DNA of 41,458 nt from Kofleriaceae bacterium (GCA_018058095.1 JAGPCO010000068.1:1-41458); one strand, 5' to 3'; shown: positions 1-9,278, numbered from the stretch's first letter. The notes: generated by a model not told the origin, from the sequence alone. Translations and numbers: made by a program.

Positions 1-54
1 GGGGAGGGCGACGTGAGTGTGACGGCGGTGGTGGGGCGCCGGCCCTGTTGGTTC

Positions 55-60
55 TATAGT
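55..60 (+). promoter_or_regulatory. -10-like hexamer, putative leaderless promoter
   Basis: TATAGT ends exactly six bases before the ATG at 67. This spacing places the transcription start at or next to the start codon. No convincing -35 element is seen. The same TAnnnT-N6-start arrangement recurs at several other genes in the window. Confidence 0.45.
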
Positions 61-66
61 ACGGGC

Positions 67-1368
67 ATGCTGCGCCCCGCCACCGCCCAGGCGACCAGGA
101 CCTCGGTCCTGGTGCTGGTGCTGGCCGCGGCGCTGATGTGGGTCCGGGTCGCACGCGCTCAGGGCCCTGCCCTCGACGGTGGGCCGGGCCAGGTGGTGAC
201 CACGCCCCGGGCGCCGACCGCGACCCCGGCGCGGATCGCGGTCATCGACATCCGGGGTGACGGCGTCGGCGGCGAGCTGGCGCAGGAGCTGGCGGTCGCG
301 CTCGGCAAGCAGGCCGGGGTCACGTCCATCGCCGACCCGGCCATCGCCGCCGCCCTGGTCGGGCCCATCGTCGAGGAGGACACCCGGGCCATCGCCGACG
401 CCAGCCGGGCCCTGCAGGCGTCGCGCGACGAGCTGGCCCGGTTCGAGCGGGCCTCGGCGGTGGCGCAGGCGGCGCTCGGGCAGCGGCTGCTGTTCGACAC
501 CGCGCCATCCCCGGCCACCACCGCGCTGCTGGCCGACCTGGCCTTCGCCGAGGGCGTGGCCGAGCTGAGCGAGCCGTCCGACCGCGAGCGCGCGGGCGCG
601 GCGTTCGCCCTGGTCCACCGCCTGGTGCCCGGGCGGACGCTCGACCCGGCCCGCTACCTGCCGGAGATCGTCACCGCCTTCGCCGCCGCCGCCGCCGCGC
701 CGGCCGGGCGGGCCACGCTGGCGATCACCGGCGACGGCACGCTGTGGCTCGACGGGCGCGCCGTCGGCCCCAGCCCGGCCACCGTCAGCGTCGCCCCGGG
801 CGATCACGTGGCGATCGCGTTCGGGCCGGGCCGGCTGGCCCGCGGCGCCCGCATCAGCGTGCCGGTCGACGGCCTGGCCCAGATCAACCTGCCGGCGGCG
901 CCGGCCAGCCGGCAGGTCCAGACCGTGCGGGCCCGGCGCGCGCTCATCGGCGCCCCCGACGCCGCGACGCGGGCCACCGCCATGGTCGCCCTGGCCCGCC
1001 TCATCGGCGCCACCGCCGCCGTGCTGGTCACCCGCGACGGGCGCGGCGAGCTGGCGACCCAGCTGTGGCGCAACCAGGCGCCGGGCTTCGGCCAGGTCCG
1101 CACCGCGCTGCCCGGACCGGGGCGGGCCGAGGAGGTGCTGACCCCGCTGGTGCCGCCGCCGCCCGTGGTGGTGGTGCGGCCGCCGCTGCCGCCGCGGCCA
1201 CCGGTCCCGGCCGGGCCGCCGTGGTACCGGCGCCGCTGGGCCATGGCCTCGATGGCCGGCGGCGCCCTGGCGGCGCTGGCCACCACCATCGTGCTCATGA
1301 CCGGCCCCGGGCCCGACATCCCGGTCGAGACGAATATCTCCACCGCCGACCCGGCGCGGGCGCCGTGA
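67..1368 (+). CDS. Exported PEGA-like membrane-anchored protein
   Basis: A protein of 433 residues that I recognise only by architecture. From the ATG at 67 the N-terminus is a good signal peptide (hydrophobic core about residues 13-25, then ARA|Q). A central region around residues 220-280 has a PEGA-like beta pattern (TLAITGDGTLWLDGRAVGP, then VAPGDH). A proline-rich linker follows, and a C-terminal membrane segment lies about 30 residues from the end with a short tail. The likely location is the envelope, with most of the chain outside the cytoplasm. An in-frame GTG at 13 is preceded by GGGGAGGG at 1-8 and would add 18 residues, burying the signal peptide. I prefer 67 because of the signal peptide and the TATAGT six bases upstream. 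The stop overlaps the next start (GTGA), so translation of the pair is probably coupled. No enzymatic motif is seen. Confidence 0.75.
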   Translation: MLRPATAQATRTSVLVLVLAAALMWVRVARAQGPALDGGPGQVVTTPRAPTATPARIAVIDIRGDGVGGELAQELAVALGKQAGVTSIADPAIAAALVGPIVEEDTRAIADASRALQASRDELARFERASAVAQAALGQRLLFDTAPSPATTALLADLAFAEGVAELSEPSDRERAGAAFALVHRLVPGRTLDPARYLPEIVTAFAAAAAAPAGRATLAITGDGTLWLDGRAVGPSPATVSVAPGDHVAIAFGPGRLARGARISVPVDGLAQINLPAAPASRQVQTVRARRALIGAPDAATRATAMVALARLIGATAAVLVTRDGRGELATQLWRNQAPGFGQVRTALPGPGRAEEVLTPLVPPPPVVVVRPPLPPRPPVPAGPPWYRRRWAMASMAGGALAALATTIVLMTGPGPDIPVETNISTADPARAP

Positions 1369-2603
1369 CGGCGCGGCGCACGGACCGCCGACCCGGCGTG
1401 GGGCCCCTGGTGGCCACGATCGCCGTCGTGCTCGCGGCGACCGGCTGCGGCGGCGAGCCCGACCCGTTCCGCATCCGCTTCCGGCTGTCGCAAGGGCCGG
1501 CCTACTCCTGCCCGGCCAGCTCGTGTGACGGCGTGGCCATGACCTGCGACGCGGTCGCCGTCATCCGCATCGTCGATCCGGCCGACCCCGGCCGCGCCTT
1601 CGTGTCGGAGTGTATCGAGATCGACAACCCCGAGGACGTGTGTGACCTGGGTCGGGCCGACCTGCCGGCCGGGCTGATGGTGCCCGACCAGGAGCTCGAG
1701 GTGCAGATCGCGTTGTTCCCGCGCGCCGCGCTGATCGGGGCCAGCGGCGAGGTCGAGTGCCCCAGCGTGCTCGACTTCGGCCTGGCCGACGGCTTCCCGG
1801 TCAACGTCGCGCCCGCGCCCGCGCTGGGCGGCCGGACCTACGTCCACGCCGAGGACGGCGAGGCCGTGGTCGAGCTGGGCTGTGGCGACACCGAGCTGCT
1901 CGCCGGCGCGGCCTGCCGCGACGATCGTCGAGTCGAGGTGTCGGCCTCGGTCGACGACTTCGACAGCGGCGTGTTCGTGGCGCCGGCGGTGGCCGGCCTG
2001 CTCACGGTCCGCGTCGGAGAGCCGACCGCGCGCACCAACCCGATGACCGAGCAGATCGAGTGGACGCTCGACCCTGGCTCGACCGCGGCGCTGCCGCTGC
2101 GTGAGCTGGCCCCGGTGCCGAGCTGGAGCGACGTGGTCGAGCTGGCGCTGGGTGAGATCGCGTGCGTGCAGGTGCTGGAGGAGGCGCCGCAGGCGACGTC
2201 GGCGGTGGCGTGCAGCCGGGTCGCGGCCGGCGCGGCGCGGCTCGACCTGCGCGGCATCCGCCTGGCGCGCGGCACGCTGGCGCAGGTGCTGGCGGTGCTC
2301 GGCGAGCCGACCTTCCCCGAGCGCGGGCTGGTGGTCGGCGTCGTGCTCGACTACCTCGGCAACCCGTCGGCCGGCGCGGTGCTCACGCCGTCGGACGGAT
2401 CGGTCGCCTACCTGGCGCCCGACCGCCTCAGCCTCGGCGGAGGCGCCACCACCAGCAGCGGCATCTTCGTGTCGCAGGACGTGCCGTTCGACGCGACCTG
2501 GGCGGTGCAGTCGCCGGTGCCGGTCGAGGCGCTGCCGGTCGGCGGCCTCATCGTCGGCAAGGTCACCGTGCTGGTGGTGACCCTGCGCCAGGTGTCGATG
2601 TGA
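1365..2603 (+). CDS. Lipoprotein of unknown function
   Basis: A 412-residue protein beginning at the GTG that overlaps the upstream stop codon. The N-terminus is a type II signal peptide with the lipobox LAATGC (Cys28) followed by GGEPD. The mature part is acidic and carries scattered cysteines (CPASSCDG, MTCDA, SECIE, EDVCDLG). These suggest disulfides in an extracytoplasmic protein. The C-terminal part resembles a carboxypeptidase-regulatory or Ig-like fold (GVVLDYLGNPSAGAVLTPSDGS), a pattern common in myxobacterial surface lipoproteins. It sits in a three-gene operon with the membrane protein upstream and the unknown gene downstream, overlapping both by four bases. No family can be named with confidence. 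Confidence 0.8.
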   Translation: MTARRTDRRPGVGPLVATIAVVLAATGCGGEPDPFRIRFRLSQGPAYSCPASSCDGVAMTCDAVAVIRIVDPADPGRAFVSECIEIDNPEDVCDLGRADLPAGLMVPDQELEVQIALFPRAALIGASGEVECPSVLDFGLADGFPVNVAPAPALGGRTYVHAEDGEAVVELGCGDTELLAGAACRDDRRVEVSASVDDFDSGVFVAPAVAGLLTVRVGEPTARTNPMTEQIEWTLDPGSTAALPLRELAPVPSWSDVVELALGEIACVQVLEEAPQATSAVACSRVAAGAARLDLRGIRLARGTLAQVLAVLGEPTFPERGLVVGVVLDYLGNPSAGAVLTPSDGSVAYLAPDRLSLGGGATTSSGIFVSQDVPFDATWAVQSPVPVEALPVGGLIVGKVTVLVVTLRQVSM

Positions 2604-3457
2604 GCGGGGGCGACGCGACCCGGCGCTGGTATCGCATCGCCCTGGCCGACGAGGCCGGCGTGGTCGAGCGGGTCGCCGCCAGCGCCACCCACCTCGGCGC
2701 GGCGCTGGCGCTGGCGACCGCGCGCCGGCGCGGCGCCTGGCCCATCGCCGCCGCCAGCGCCAGCGCCGACGAGGTCCCGCTGGGCGACTCGATCGGGCGC
2801 GGCGTGGTCAGCCTGGGCCGGGTCGACGCGTCGGCGGCGCCGTCCAGCCGCTGGCCGACCGGGGTGCTGCCGCGGCTGGGCGACGGGCCGGTCCCGGCCC
2901 TGCACGAGGGCTACGCCCGCCACCCCGATCCCTCGCTGCTGGTGATCGAGGCGGTGCTGCACGGCGCGCGCGCGGCGGCCGGCTTCCTCGAGCTGGTCGA
3001 GCGCCTGCCGCGCGCCGACAACGTCGAGATCGCGTTGTGTGATCACTTCGAGAGCGGCGGCCGCCAGGTGTGGCTGACGCCGCGGCTCGACGTGCGGCGG
3101 GCGGTGCGGTTCCTCGACGACCACGACCTCGACCTGCTCGACAACGGCCACGTCGAGCTGTCGGTCTACCTGCGCGGCGAGCAGAGCACGCTGCGCCTGA
3201 CCGAGCACAAGACGCTGGTGTGGCTGGCGCGCGACCTCGGCACCGAGGCCCGGCTGGTCGCGGCGTTGACCGACCTCGGCCTGACCGAGGTGGCGCCGGC
3301 CGCGCTGTCGACGCCGGGCCGGCACGACCACCTGCACTACCGGCCGGCCGACAGCCGCGGTCGCGACAAGCTCACGACCCGGCTCGGCAAGCTCAAGCTG
3401 GTCGAGGTCGGCGCCGGCGCGGGCGCCACGCCAGCGCGTCCGGCCGGGGCGCGCTGA
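2600..3457 (+). CDS. Conserved hypothetical protein
   Basis: A 285-residue protein of unknown function starting at a GTG that overlaps the stop of the lipoprotein gene (GTGA). It has no signal peptide or membrane segment, so it is probably cytoplasmic. The middle is mixed alpha/beta with several His/Asp-rich patches (LCDHFESGG, FLDDHDLDLLDNGHVE, GRHDHLHYRPAD). None forms a motif that I can tie to a known catalytic site. The C-terminus ends in a low-complexity Ala/Gly/Pro tail. Overlap with two envelope genes suggests shared expression, but the link to their function is inference only. The gene converges on the decarboxylase gene with an 18-base gap. Confidence 0.75.
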   Translation: MSGGDATRRWYRIALADEAGVVERVAASATHLGAALALATARRRGAWPIAAASASADEVPLGDSIGRGVVSLGRVDASAAPSSRWPTGVLPRLGDGPVPALHEGYARHPDPSLLVIEAVLHGARAAAGFLELVERLPRADNVEIALCDHFESGGRQVWLTPRLDVRRAVRFLDDHDLDLLDNGHVELSVYLRGEQSTLRLTEHKTLVWLARDLGTEARLVAALTDLGLTEVAPAALSTPGRHDHLHYRPADSRGRDKLTTRLGKLKLVEVGAGAGATPARPAGAR

Positions 3458-3475
3458 GGCTCGGAGATCGATCTC

Positions 3476-4954
3476 TCAGGCGGCGGCGGCCACGGCGGCC
3501 AGCAGGTCGGCCAGATCGTGATCCTCGACCAGCGGGTTCATCAGGGCGCAGCGCAGCCATAGACGGCCATCGACGCGGGTGGTGACCAGGTAGAACCGGC
3601 CGTCCTCGAGCATGCGCTGGCGCAGGGCCGCGTTGTGGTGGTCGAGCGCGTCGGGGCCGAGCGCCGCGGCCGGCCGGTGCCGGAAGCACACGATGTTGGC
3701 CTCCGGCGCCTGCAGCAGCTCGAACCGCGGATCGGCGGCGACCTGGCCGGCCAGGGCCGCGCCGGCGGCGATCAGGCGGTCGACGATGCTGGCCAGGACC
3801 GGCGCGCCGTGCGCGCGCAGCGCCGCGTACAGCTCGAAGCTCATCGCCCGCTTGGTGCACTCGAGCGTGCGCAGCCCGGGGTTCCACCACTCGTCGTCGC
3901 CGCGATCGGCCGCGTACAGGTACGAGGCGTCCTGCGACAGCGCGCGGTAGCCATCGCCGCGTCGGGCCAGCAGCACCGCGGTCACCAGCGCCGGCATCAT
4001 CAGCAGCTTGTGCGCGTCCCACACCACCGAGTCGGCCCGGTGCAGGCCACGCACCAGGTGCCGGTGCTGGGCCGACAGCGCCAGGCTGGCGCCGTGGGCG
4101 CCGTCGACGTGCAGCCAGCAGCCCAGCTCGGCCGCGACGTCGGCCAGCTCGTCGAGCGGATCGAACGCGCCGGTCGCGGTCGAGCCGGCCGACGCCACCA
4201 GCGCGACCAGGCGCCGGCCGTCGGCGCGTGCGGCCAGCCCGGCGCGCCGGGTCAGGTCCGGGTCGAGCCGGCGCGCGCGGTCGGTGCCGACCAGGGTCAG
4301 GCCGGCCGCGCCCCAGCCCATCACGGCCACCGCGCGCGCCACCGAGTAGTGCGCCTCGGCCGCGCTCAGCAGCGTCGGCGCCGCCGCCGGGTCGGCGCCG
4401 GTGGCGGCGGCGCGGGCGACGCTGGCCTGGCGCGCCGCCAGCAGCGCGGTCAGGTTGCCGAGCGAGCCGCCCGAGGTGAGCACGCCGCCGCCGCCGTGCG
4501 CGCGGGTCGGCAGCCCGGCCTGCGCCAGCATCCAGTCGATTACCACGTCCTCGACCGGGACGGCGGTCGGGCCCATCTCGTACACCGCCATGCCGTTGTT
4601 GACGGTGGCGGCGACCAGCTCGGCCAGCGCCGCCACCGGCAGCGGCGGCGCGACCTGGTGGCCGACCGCGTGCGGGTGGTGCAGCTGGATCGATCCGGCC
4701 GCGAGCGCGGCGAGATCGGCGATGGCGTCGTGGCCGCCGTCGGCGCCGGCGCCGACCAGGTCGGGGATGGCGGCGCGCCCGGCCGCGGGCGCTTGCCACG
4801 GCAGGACCCGGCCGGCGCGGGCGTGGGCCGCGGCCAGCAGGTCGGCCAGGGCGTCGACCAGGCGATGGCCGTCGGCGCGGAACCGCTCGCTGTCGTACGC
4901 GCGCTGGATCGGCGCCGGGACCGGCCCGAGCCGGAGCGGATCGGGCGCGCTCAC
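3476..4954 (-). CDS. PLP-dependent group II amino acid decarboxylase-like protein
   Basis: This 492-residue protein belongs to the pyridoxal-phosphate group II decarboxylase family (glutamate/aromatic-L-amino-acid decarboxylase fold I). Visible landmarks are SGGSLGN (161-167, phosphate contact), HYS (His202, stacks on the cofactor ring), HVDGAHG (Asp284, binds the pyridine nitrogen) and WDAHK (Lys316, Schiff-base lysine). The length matches the family. The substrate cannot be read from sequence; an aromatic or acidic amino acid, or a cysteine-sulfinate-like substrate, is possible. The GTG start overlaps the stop of the ferredoxin gene (GTGA). It is the last gene of a four-gene operon with a DNA glycosylase and an exonuclease, an odd partnership. 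It is probably cytoplasmic. Confidence 0.9.
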   Translation of the reverse strand: MSAPDPLRLGPVPAPIQRAYDSERFRADGHRLVDALADLLAAAHARAGRVLPWQAPAAGRAAIPDLVGAGADGGHDAIADLAALAAGSIQLHHPHAVGHQVAPPLPVAALAELVAATVNNGMAVYEMGPTAVPVEDVVIDWMLAQAGLPTRAHGGGGVLTSGGSLGNLTALLAARQASVARAAATGADPAAAPTLLSAAEAHYSVARAVAVMGWGAAGLTLVGTDRARRLDPDLTRRAGLAARADGRRLVALVASAGSTATGAFDPLDELADVAAELGCWLHVDGAHGASLALSAQHRHLVRGLHRADSVVWDAHKLLMMPALVTAVLLARRGDGYRALSQDASYLYAADRGDDEWWNPGLRTLECTKRAMSFELYAALRAHGAPVLASIVDRLIAAGAALAGQVAADPRFELLQAPEANIVCFRHRPAAALGPDALDHHNAALRQRMLEDGRFYLVTTRVDGRLWLRCALMNPLVEDHDLADLLAAVAAAA

Positions 4955-5256
4955 CGGCCGGCCCGGCGCTTGCGGGTCACCACCTCGACGGTGACGTCGC
5001 CCTGCACCAGGGTGCGGCACGCCAGCCGGACCCGGGTCAGGTGGTAGACGTTGCCGAGGTGCCGGGTCTCCTCCTCGGTGAACGCCGCCAGCTGGTCGGC
5101 GCCGGCCACCACCTTGACCCGGCACAGGCCACACGTGCCCTTGCCGACACACGCGGTCTCGATGCCGGCGCCGACCCGGGCGCCGGCGTCGAACAGGCTG
5201 GTGCCGGGGCCGACCTCGCTGACCAGCCCGGTCGGCAGGAAGGTGACGCGGGCCAT
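4951..5256 (-). CDS. [2Fe-2S] ferredoxin
   Basis: A 101-residue beta-grasp ferredoxin. The cluster ligands are visible as CVGKGTCGLC (C-x5-C-x2-C) and a later RLACRT. The C-x5 spacing and the GKGTCG loop resemble the ferredoxin domain of corrinoid-protein reductive activases (RACo-like) and related stand-alone ferredoxins more than plant-type CX4CX2C proteins. The protein has no export signal and should be a cytoplasmic one-electron carrier. The ATG overlaps the stop of the glycosylase gene by one base and its own stop overlaps the decarboxylase start, so all are co-translated. Its redox partner is not apparent in the window. Confidence 0.9.
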   Translation of the reverse strand: MARVTFLPTGLVSEVGPGTSLFDAGARVGAGIETACVGKGTCGLCRVKVVAGADQLAAFTEEETRHLGNVYHLTRVRLACRTLVQGDVTVEVVTRKRRAGR

Positions 5257-5864
5257 CAGCGCGCCTCCGCGCCGGGGCCGCGCGGCGCCGACACCGCCGG
5301 GTGATCGCGCCACCAGAACCGCAGCGGCGCGGCCGCCCACGCCCCGGCATAGCCGACGCCGACGCGCGGGCCGACGGCGATGGCCGCGGCCGGCGGTCGG
5401 CGGTGCCGGACGAGCCGGAGCGATCCGGCGTCGGGGCCGGCCACCACCGCGCCGAGCTGGCGGCGGTCGATGCCGAGCACCTGCGTCACCTTGCCGGGGC
5501 CGCGCCCACGCCGCGGATCGTCGGCGTCGTCGCCCGCCGGCGCCGGCACCGGCGCCACCGCGCGGATGAGCACGGCGCCCGCCTGGCCAGGTCGGCCGGT
5601 CACGACGTTGAACATCTCGTGCACCCCATAACACAGGTACACGTAGGCCACGCCGGGGCGGCCGAACATGATCGCGCTGCGTCCGCGCGGCCCGAACCGG
5701 GCGTGGCTGGCCGCGTCGTCGGCGTCACCGTAGGCCTCGGCCTCGACGATCATGGCGGCGCGCCGGCGGTGCACCACGACGCAGCCGAGCAGGCCGCGCG
5801 CGACCCGGGCCGGCGCGCGCGCGAAGAACGCGATGGGCAGCGCGGCGGGCGCGGCCGCGCTCAT
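5256..5864 (-). CDS. DNA-3-methyladenine glycosylase (AAG/Mpg family)
   Basis: A 202-residue AAG/Mpg-type base-excision glycosylase that removes alkylated purines from DNA. The active-site pattern is clear: IVEAEAY (Glu43, equivalent to human Glu125; Tyr45, equivalent to Tyr127) followed nine residues later by His54, the counterpart of human His136. [21 protein letters not shown] and AVLIRAVAP are the usual core strands. Length is normal for bacterial members. The start overlaps the stop of the exonuclease gene (ATGA). Pairing with a predicted exonuclease fits DNA repair, but the ferredoxin and decarboxylase downstream do not obviously belong to that pathway. Confidence 0.93.
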   Translation of the reverse strand: MSAAAPAALPIAFFARAPARVARGLLGCVVVHRRRAAMIVEAEAYGDADDAASHARFGPRGRSAIMFGRPGVAYVYLCYGVHEMFNVVTGRPGQAGAVLIRAVAPVPAPAGDDADDPRRGRGPGKVTQVLGIDRRQLGAVVAGPDAGSLRLVRHRRPPAAAIAVGPRVGVGYAGAWAAAPLRFWWRDHPAVSAPRGPGAEAR

Positions 5865-6796
5865 CGCCGGGCCGCTCGCTCGCCCGGGAGGTCGCCGTCG
5901 GACGGGGCGTCGCCGTCGGGGTCGCGCTCGAGCTCACCCGGCGCCAGGGTGGCCGCGGCGCCGGCCAGGCCGCCGTCGCCGTCGGGCTCGGGCGGCTGGT
6001 CACGCCCGGGCGCCAGCAGGTGGTCGCGGTCGATGCCGGCGACGACCGCGGCCACGCGTGGGTCGTGGCCGAGCCGCTCCAGCAGGGCGTGGGCGGCGGC
6101 GTGGTACGGGCCCGGCGCCAGCGTGCCCTGCAGCAGCCGGAAGCGCAGGAACAGCAGCGCGGTCTGCACCACGTCGGCCAGGCAGTAGTCCTGGATGGCG
6201 CGCAGCTGCCCGGCCCGGTACAGGCCCTCGACCTGCGATCCGTCGACGCCGACCTTGCCCGGGAGCCCGACCAGGCGGGCCAGCGCGTCGAGGCTGCCGT
6301 AGCGGGTCGCGCCGTGATCGGCCAGCCAGTCGCACAGGTCGATGTGGCCGTCCTCGCTGTAGCGATAACGCACGCCGCGCTCGCGGTAGTACCAGGGCAA
6401 GGCGATGCCGTGGCACAACGCGCGCAGGGCGATGACCGGCAGATCGAAGATGCGGCCGTTGTAGGTCACCAGCACCGGCCGCGCCTTGCCGACGAAGCGC
6501 GACAGCTCGGTCAGGAGCGCCGCCTCGGTCCGATCGGCGCCGGCGCCGTCGTCGCGCCCGGGGCCGGGCCCGCCGGCGTCGACCGCGCCGTGCTCGGCGC
6601 CGCCGATCACCCCCAGCCGCTTGAGCCGGTAGTCGGCGTCGAGCCACAGGCAGCCGATGACGATGATGCGGTGGGCCCAGGCCGGCGGGAACGGCGCCTC
6701 GGTCCCCATCGGCGTCTCCGGCCGGACCCAGCGCGAGGTGTCGGGGATGGTCTCGAGATCGAGCACCAGGTATTCGGCACCGCGGTGGCTGGCCAC
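5861..6796 (-). CDS. Predicted 3'-5' exonuclease, PolB-exonuclease-like
   Basis: A 311-residue protein of the family annotated as predicted 3'-5' exonuclease related to the PolB proofreading domain (DNA_pol_B_exo2). Motifs of the DEDD fold are present: LDLETIP near the N-terminus (Asp and Glu metal ligands), [16 protein letters not shown] typical of this family, [13 protein letters not shown] (Exo II), and [10 protein letters not shown] (Exo III region). The annotated frame extends to a GTG at 6865, but I choose the GTG at 6796. It lies just before the conserved domain, and TATGGT sits six bases upstream of it. It is the first gene of a four-gene overlapping operon. The C-terminal 50 residues are Asp/Gly/Pro-rich and probably disordered. 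Confidence 0.87.
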   Translation of the reverse strand: MASHRGAEYLVLDLETIPDTSRWVRPETPMGTEAPFPPAWAHRIIVIGCLWLDADYRLKRLGVIGGAEHGAVDAGGPGPGRDDGAGADRTEAALLTELSRFVGKARPVLVTYNGRIFDLPVIALRALCHGIALPWYYRERGVRYRYSEDGHIDLCDWLADHGATRYGSLDALARLVGLPGKVGVDGSQVEGLYRAGQLRAIQDYCLADVVQTALLFLRFRLLQGTLAPGPYHAAAHALLERLGHDPRVAAVVAGIDRDHLLAPGRDQPPEPDGDGGLAGAAATLAPGELERDPDGDAPSDGDLPGERAARR

Positions 6797-6802
6797 GACC
6801 CG

Positions 6803-6808
6803 ACCATA
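6803..6808 (-). promoter_or_regulatory. -10-like hexamer for the exonuclease operon, leaderless type
   Basis: Read on the minus strand, TATGGT is followed by six bases and then the GTG at 6796. It lies inside the longer open frame, so if it is a promoter the longer start at 6865 is wrong. No Shine-Dalgarno site precedes 6796. Confidence 0.45.
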
Positions 6809-6938
6809 ACCGAGCGGGTGGGGCGCCCGGCCCGGGCCGATCCCAGCGGCACGAACGGTTTGCACGATCTGGACGATTATTTCGGGGTCCGGACCCCCGA
6901 CCCGGCCCGCAAGTAGGCGCCGTGTGAGCGAAATCCTC

Positions 6939-6966
6939 TTGTCGCCGCCGACGGCGCCGCCATAAT
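6939..6966 (+). promoter_or_regulatory. Putative sigma-70-type promoter
   Basis: TTGTCG (6939-6944), a 16-base spacer and CATAAT (6961-6966) resemble -35 and -10 boxes. They lie directly ahead of the ATG at 6977 and overlap the alternative ATG at 6965. A start near 6973 would give a leader of only a few bases. Confidence 0.4.
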
Positions 6967-6976
6967 GAGGGCCACC

Positions 6977-8659
6977 ATGACCCGCTCGGTTCGCTCGACC
7001 TCCGCGATCGCCGCCGGCCTCTCTTGCCTCCTGACCGCGCCGCTGGGGTCACGCGCCGGCGCCGGCTGGATCCGCGCCGCCGCCGCCGATGACGCGCCGG
7101 CCTGCCGCGTGGTCGAGGTGGCGCTGACCCCGGCCGCCGACCTGCAGCTGGTCGGCTGGATCGAGGACAGCACCGGCGCCTACGTCGACACCGTGTTCAT
7201 CACCAACAAGACCGGGCAGTACGGCCTCGGCAACCGGCCCGGCATCATGGAGTTCAACAGCGGGCCGCGCTGGCCGTACGGCGCTCGCACCACGACGCTG
7301 CCGGTGTGGGCCCACGCCCACGGCGAAGAGTTCCCGCTGGTCCACTTCCAGAACGGCAACGGCCTCGACGAGGGCAACGCGCTCGACAACGATCGCAACC
7401 TGAGCCACCCGTTCACCCAGTCGTCGCAGGAGACGATCTACTTCCGGCCGCTCCGGCCCGACGAGCCGGGCTGGGACACCGGCACCACCGCCTCGTTCGC
7501 GTACACCGACAAGGGCGAGGTGCACGCGACCTTGACCAGCAAGTACCCGCCGCGGGCCGACGTCATCCGCATGCCCGGGCTCGACAGCCCGTCGGTCGAC
7601 ATGTTCGAGGCGATGAACCCGTTCGACGAGGTGTCGCTGGCGACGCCCGCGGCCGGCGCGCCGTTCCAGGTCAGCTGGGCCATCCCACCCGACCTCGCCG
7701 CCGGCAACTACACGCTGGTGGTGGAGGCGGCCAAGGAGTTCGACCACAACGCGACGTACTCCGAGGCGGCCTACCCGCCGCCGAGCAACCTGTCCTGGTC
7801 CGAGTACGGCAAGCCGTACCGCGGCCAGCCGTCGGTGGTGTACCGCGTCCCGTTCGTGCTCGGCACCGAGGCGACCCGGGCCTCGACCGCGACCTACGCC
7901 GGCTACGGCGATCCGACCGGCGCCGACGGCACGGTCCGCCCGCCCGACGCGACCATCGACACCACCGTGCCTGGCTCGGGCGCGGCCCGCCTGCAGCTGG
8001 TGCCCGACGACGCTGGCGGCGACCTGTACCGGGTCCGGGTCGTGGCCCGGCCCGAGTTCGACGCCATGGCGCCGGGCGCGGCGACCGACCCGGTGGTGGC
8101 CCGGATCGATCATCGCTCGGTCGACCTGGTGTTCACCGCGCCCGGCGAGGACGGCGCGACCGGGCGGGTCACCGGCTACGAGGTGCGGTACCGCGCCGGC
8201 AGCCCAATCACCGCCGACAACTTCGCGGCGTCGAGCCCCATCGCCAGCACCATCGACCCCGAGCAGCCCGGCCAGGCCCAGAGCCTGACCATCGACGGCC
8301 TGCTGCCGCAGACCGACTACTACGTCGGCATCCAAGCCTACGACGACTGCCGCAACGTCGGTGCGCTCGTGGTCATCCCGTTCACGACGACGGAGCGTCG
8401 CATCGGCGAGGTCGACGCGTGTTTCGTCGCCACCGCCGCCTACGGCTCGAGCCTCGCCGGCGACGTCGAGATGCTGCGCCACGTGCGCGACGCGGTGCTG
8501 CGCCAGACCGTGGTCGGTGAGCTGGCGGTGGCCGCGTACTACACGTTCGGGCCGGCGCTGGCCGGAGTCGTCGGCGAGTCCGAGCTGCTGCGGGCGTCGG
8601 CCCGGGCCGCGCTGGCGCCGGTGGTCGGCAAGATCCGGCGCTGGGCCGTCGTCGAGTAG
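6977..8659 (+). CDS. Secreted fibronectin-III protein with CFI-box C-terminus
   Basis: A 560-residue exported protein. A signal peptide (hydrophobic stretch about residues 9-25) is followed by a beta-rich N-terminal domain. A fibronectin type III-like segment lies at about 385-470 ([13 protein letters not shown], then [11 protein letters not shown]). The C-terminus is the CFI-box module: Cys482 in [10 protein letters not shown], then LRHVRDAVL and a hydrophobic stretch [13 protein letters not shown]. This C-terminal domain recurs on secreted proteins of Myxococcota and some other Gram-negatives and may be a sorting or anchoring signal; its mechanism is not established to my knowledge. The N-terminal part contains [17 protein letters not shown] and may bind a ligand or metal, but I cannot name its family. 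ATG 6965 is an alternative start. Confidence 0.8.
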   Translation: MTRSVRSTSAIAAGLSCLLTAPLGSRAGAGWIRAAAADDAPACRVVEVALTPAADLQLVGWIEDSTGAYVDTVFITNKTGQYGLGNRPGIMEFNSGPRWPYGARTTTLPVWAHAHGEEFPLVHFQNGNGLDEGNALDNDRNLSHPFTQSSQETIYFRPLRPDEPGWDTGTTASFAYTDKGEVHATLTSKYPPRADVIRMPGLDSPSVDMFEAMNPFDEVSLATPAAGAPFQVSWAIPPDLAAGNYTLVVEAAKEFDHNATYSEAAYPPPSNLSWSEYGKPYRGQPSVVYRVPFVLGTEATRASTATYAGYGDPTGADGTVRPPDATIDTTVPGSGAARLQLVPDDAGGDLYRVRVVARPEFDAMAPGAATDPVVARIDHRSVDLVFTAPGEDGATGRVTGYEVRYRAGSPITADNFAASSPIASTIDPEQPGQAQSLTIDGLLPQTDYYVGIQAYDDCRNVGALVVIPFTTTERRIGEVDACFVATAAYGSSLAGDVEMLRHVRDAVLRQTVVGELAVAAYYTFGPALAGVVGESELLRASARAALAPVVGKIRRWAVVE

Positions 8660-8684
8660 GCCGGCGCGGCGCCCGCGGCCGCGG

Positions 8685-9278
8685 CTACTGCGCGGCGACG
8701 GCGACGTCGCCCATCAGCTGCAGGCTGACCGTGTCGGTCGTGCCGCCACACAGGCGATCGACGCTGACCGTGCCGCTGACGCTCAGCGCGAAGCCGGCCG
8801 GATCGGCGCCGTCGTCACACAGGCCGCTGGCCTGGGCGGTGCCGACCGGCGCCGTCGGCGTGAGGTCGATCGTGCAGCCGGCCGTGCTGGCGATGAGGTC
8901 GACCAGCAGGGCGCCGGTCCCGAGCGGGGTCGCCTGATCGAACAGGTCCGGCCGCGGCACGCACAGGGTGATGAGGCCGGGCTCGATGCCGTCCTGGATG
9001 CCGGCGATGGTCAGGCTGATGACCCCGGCCGGCGCGTTGGGGTCAGGGCAGTCGTTGTTGGCGCCGGCCTGCAGCATCGTGTACCGGGCCTCGAACCCGT
9101 CGCCGAACACCCGCAGCCCGTCCGGCGGCGTGGCGCCGGGGCCGCAGTCGCCGTCGCCGTCGTCGCCCGGGCAAGCCGCCAGGGCCAGGCTCACGGCCAG
9201 CCCGAGGCCGAGGCCGAGCAGGCGGCGTGAGGGCGACGTCGCGCGGGTGGCGGAGGGCAGGGCGGCGGGCATGGTCAC
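8685..9278 (-). CDS. Lipoprotein of unknown function in the DUF3570 operon
   Basis: A 197-residue putative lipoprotein. The signal peptide ends in LALAAC (Cys36) followed by an Asp/Gly-rich linker (PGDDGDGDCG). The mature part is a beta-rich domain with six or so cysteines that could form disulfides. The GTG start overlaps the stop of the DUF3570 gene (GTGA), with an ATG two codons later at 9272 as alternative. The overlap makes it the third gene of the DUF4266-DUF3570 operon, so it may be a periplasmic or surface partner of the outer-membrane barrel. No recognised family. Confidence 0.78.
   Translation of the reverse strand: MTMPAALPSATRATSPSRRLLGLGLGLAVSLALAACPGDDGDGDCGPGATPPDGLRVFGDGFEARYTMLQAGANNDCPDPNAPAGVISLTIAGIQDGIEPGLITLCVPRPDLFDQATPLGTGALLVDLIASTAGCTIDLTPTAPVGTAQASGLCDDGADPAGFALSVSGTVSVDRLCGGTTDTVSLQLMGDVAVAAQ

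Noticed and set aside
1-15. GGGGAGGG followed by GTG at 13 as the start of the first gene
   Set aside because: It is a good Shine-Dalgarno match, but this start would place the signal peptide core too far inside. ATG 67 with TATAGT upstream fits better. It is kept as an alternative.
3464-3475. GAGATCGATCTC palindrome between convergent genes
   Set aside because: The self-complementary 12 bases have no loop or T-run and could be chance; too weak to call a terminator.
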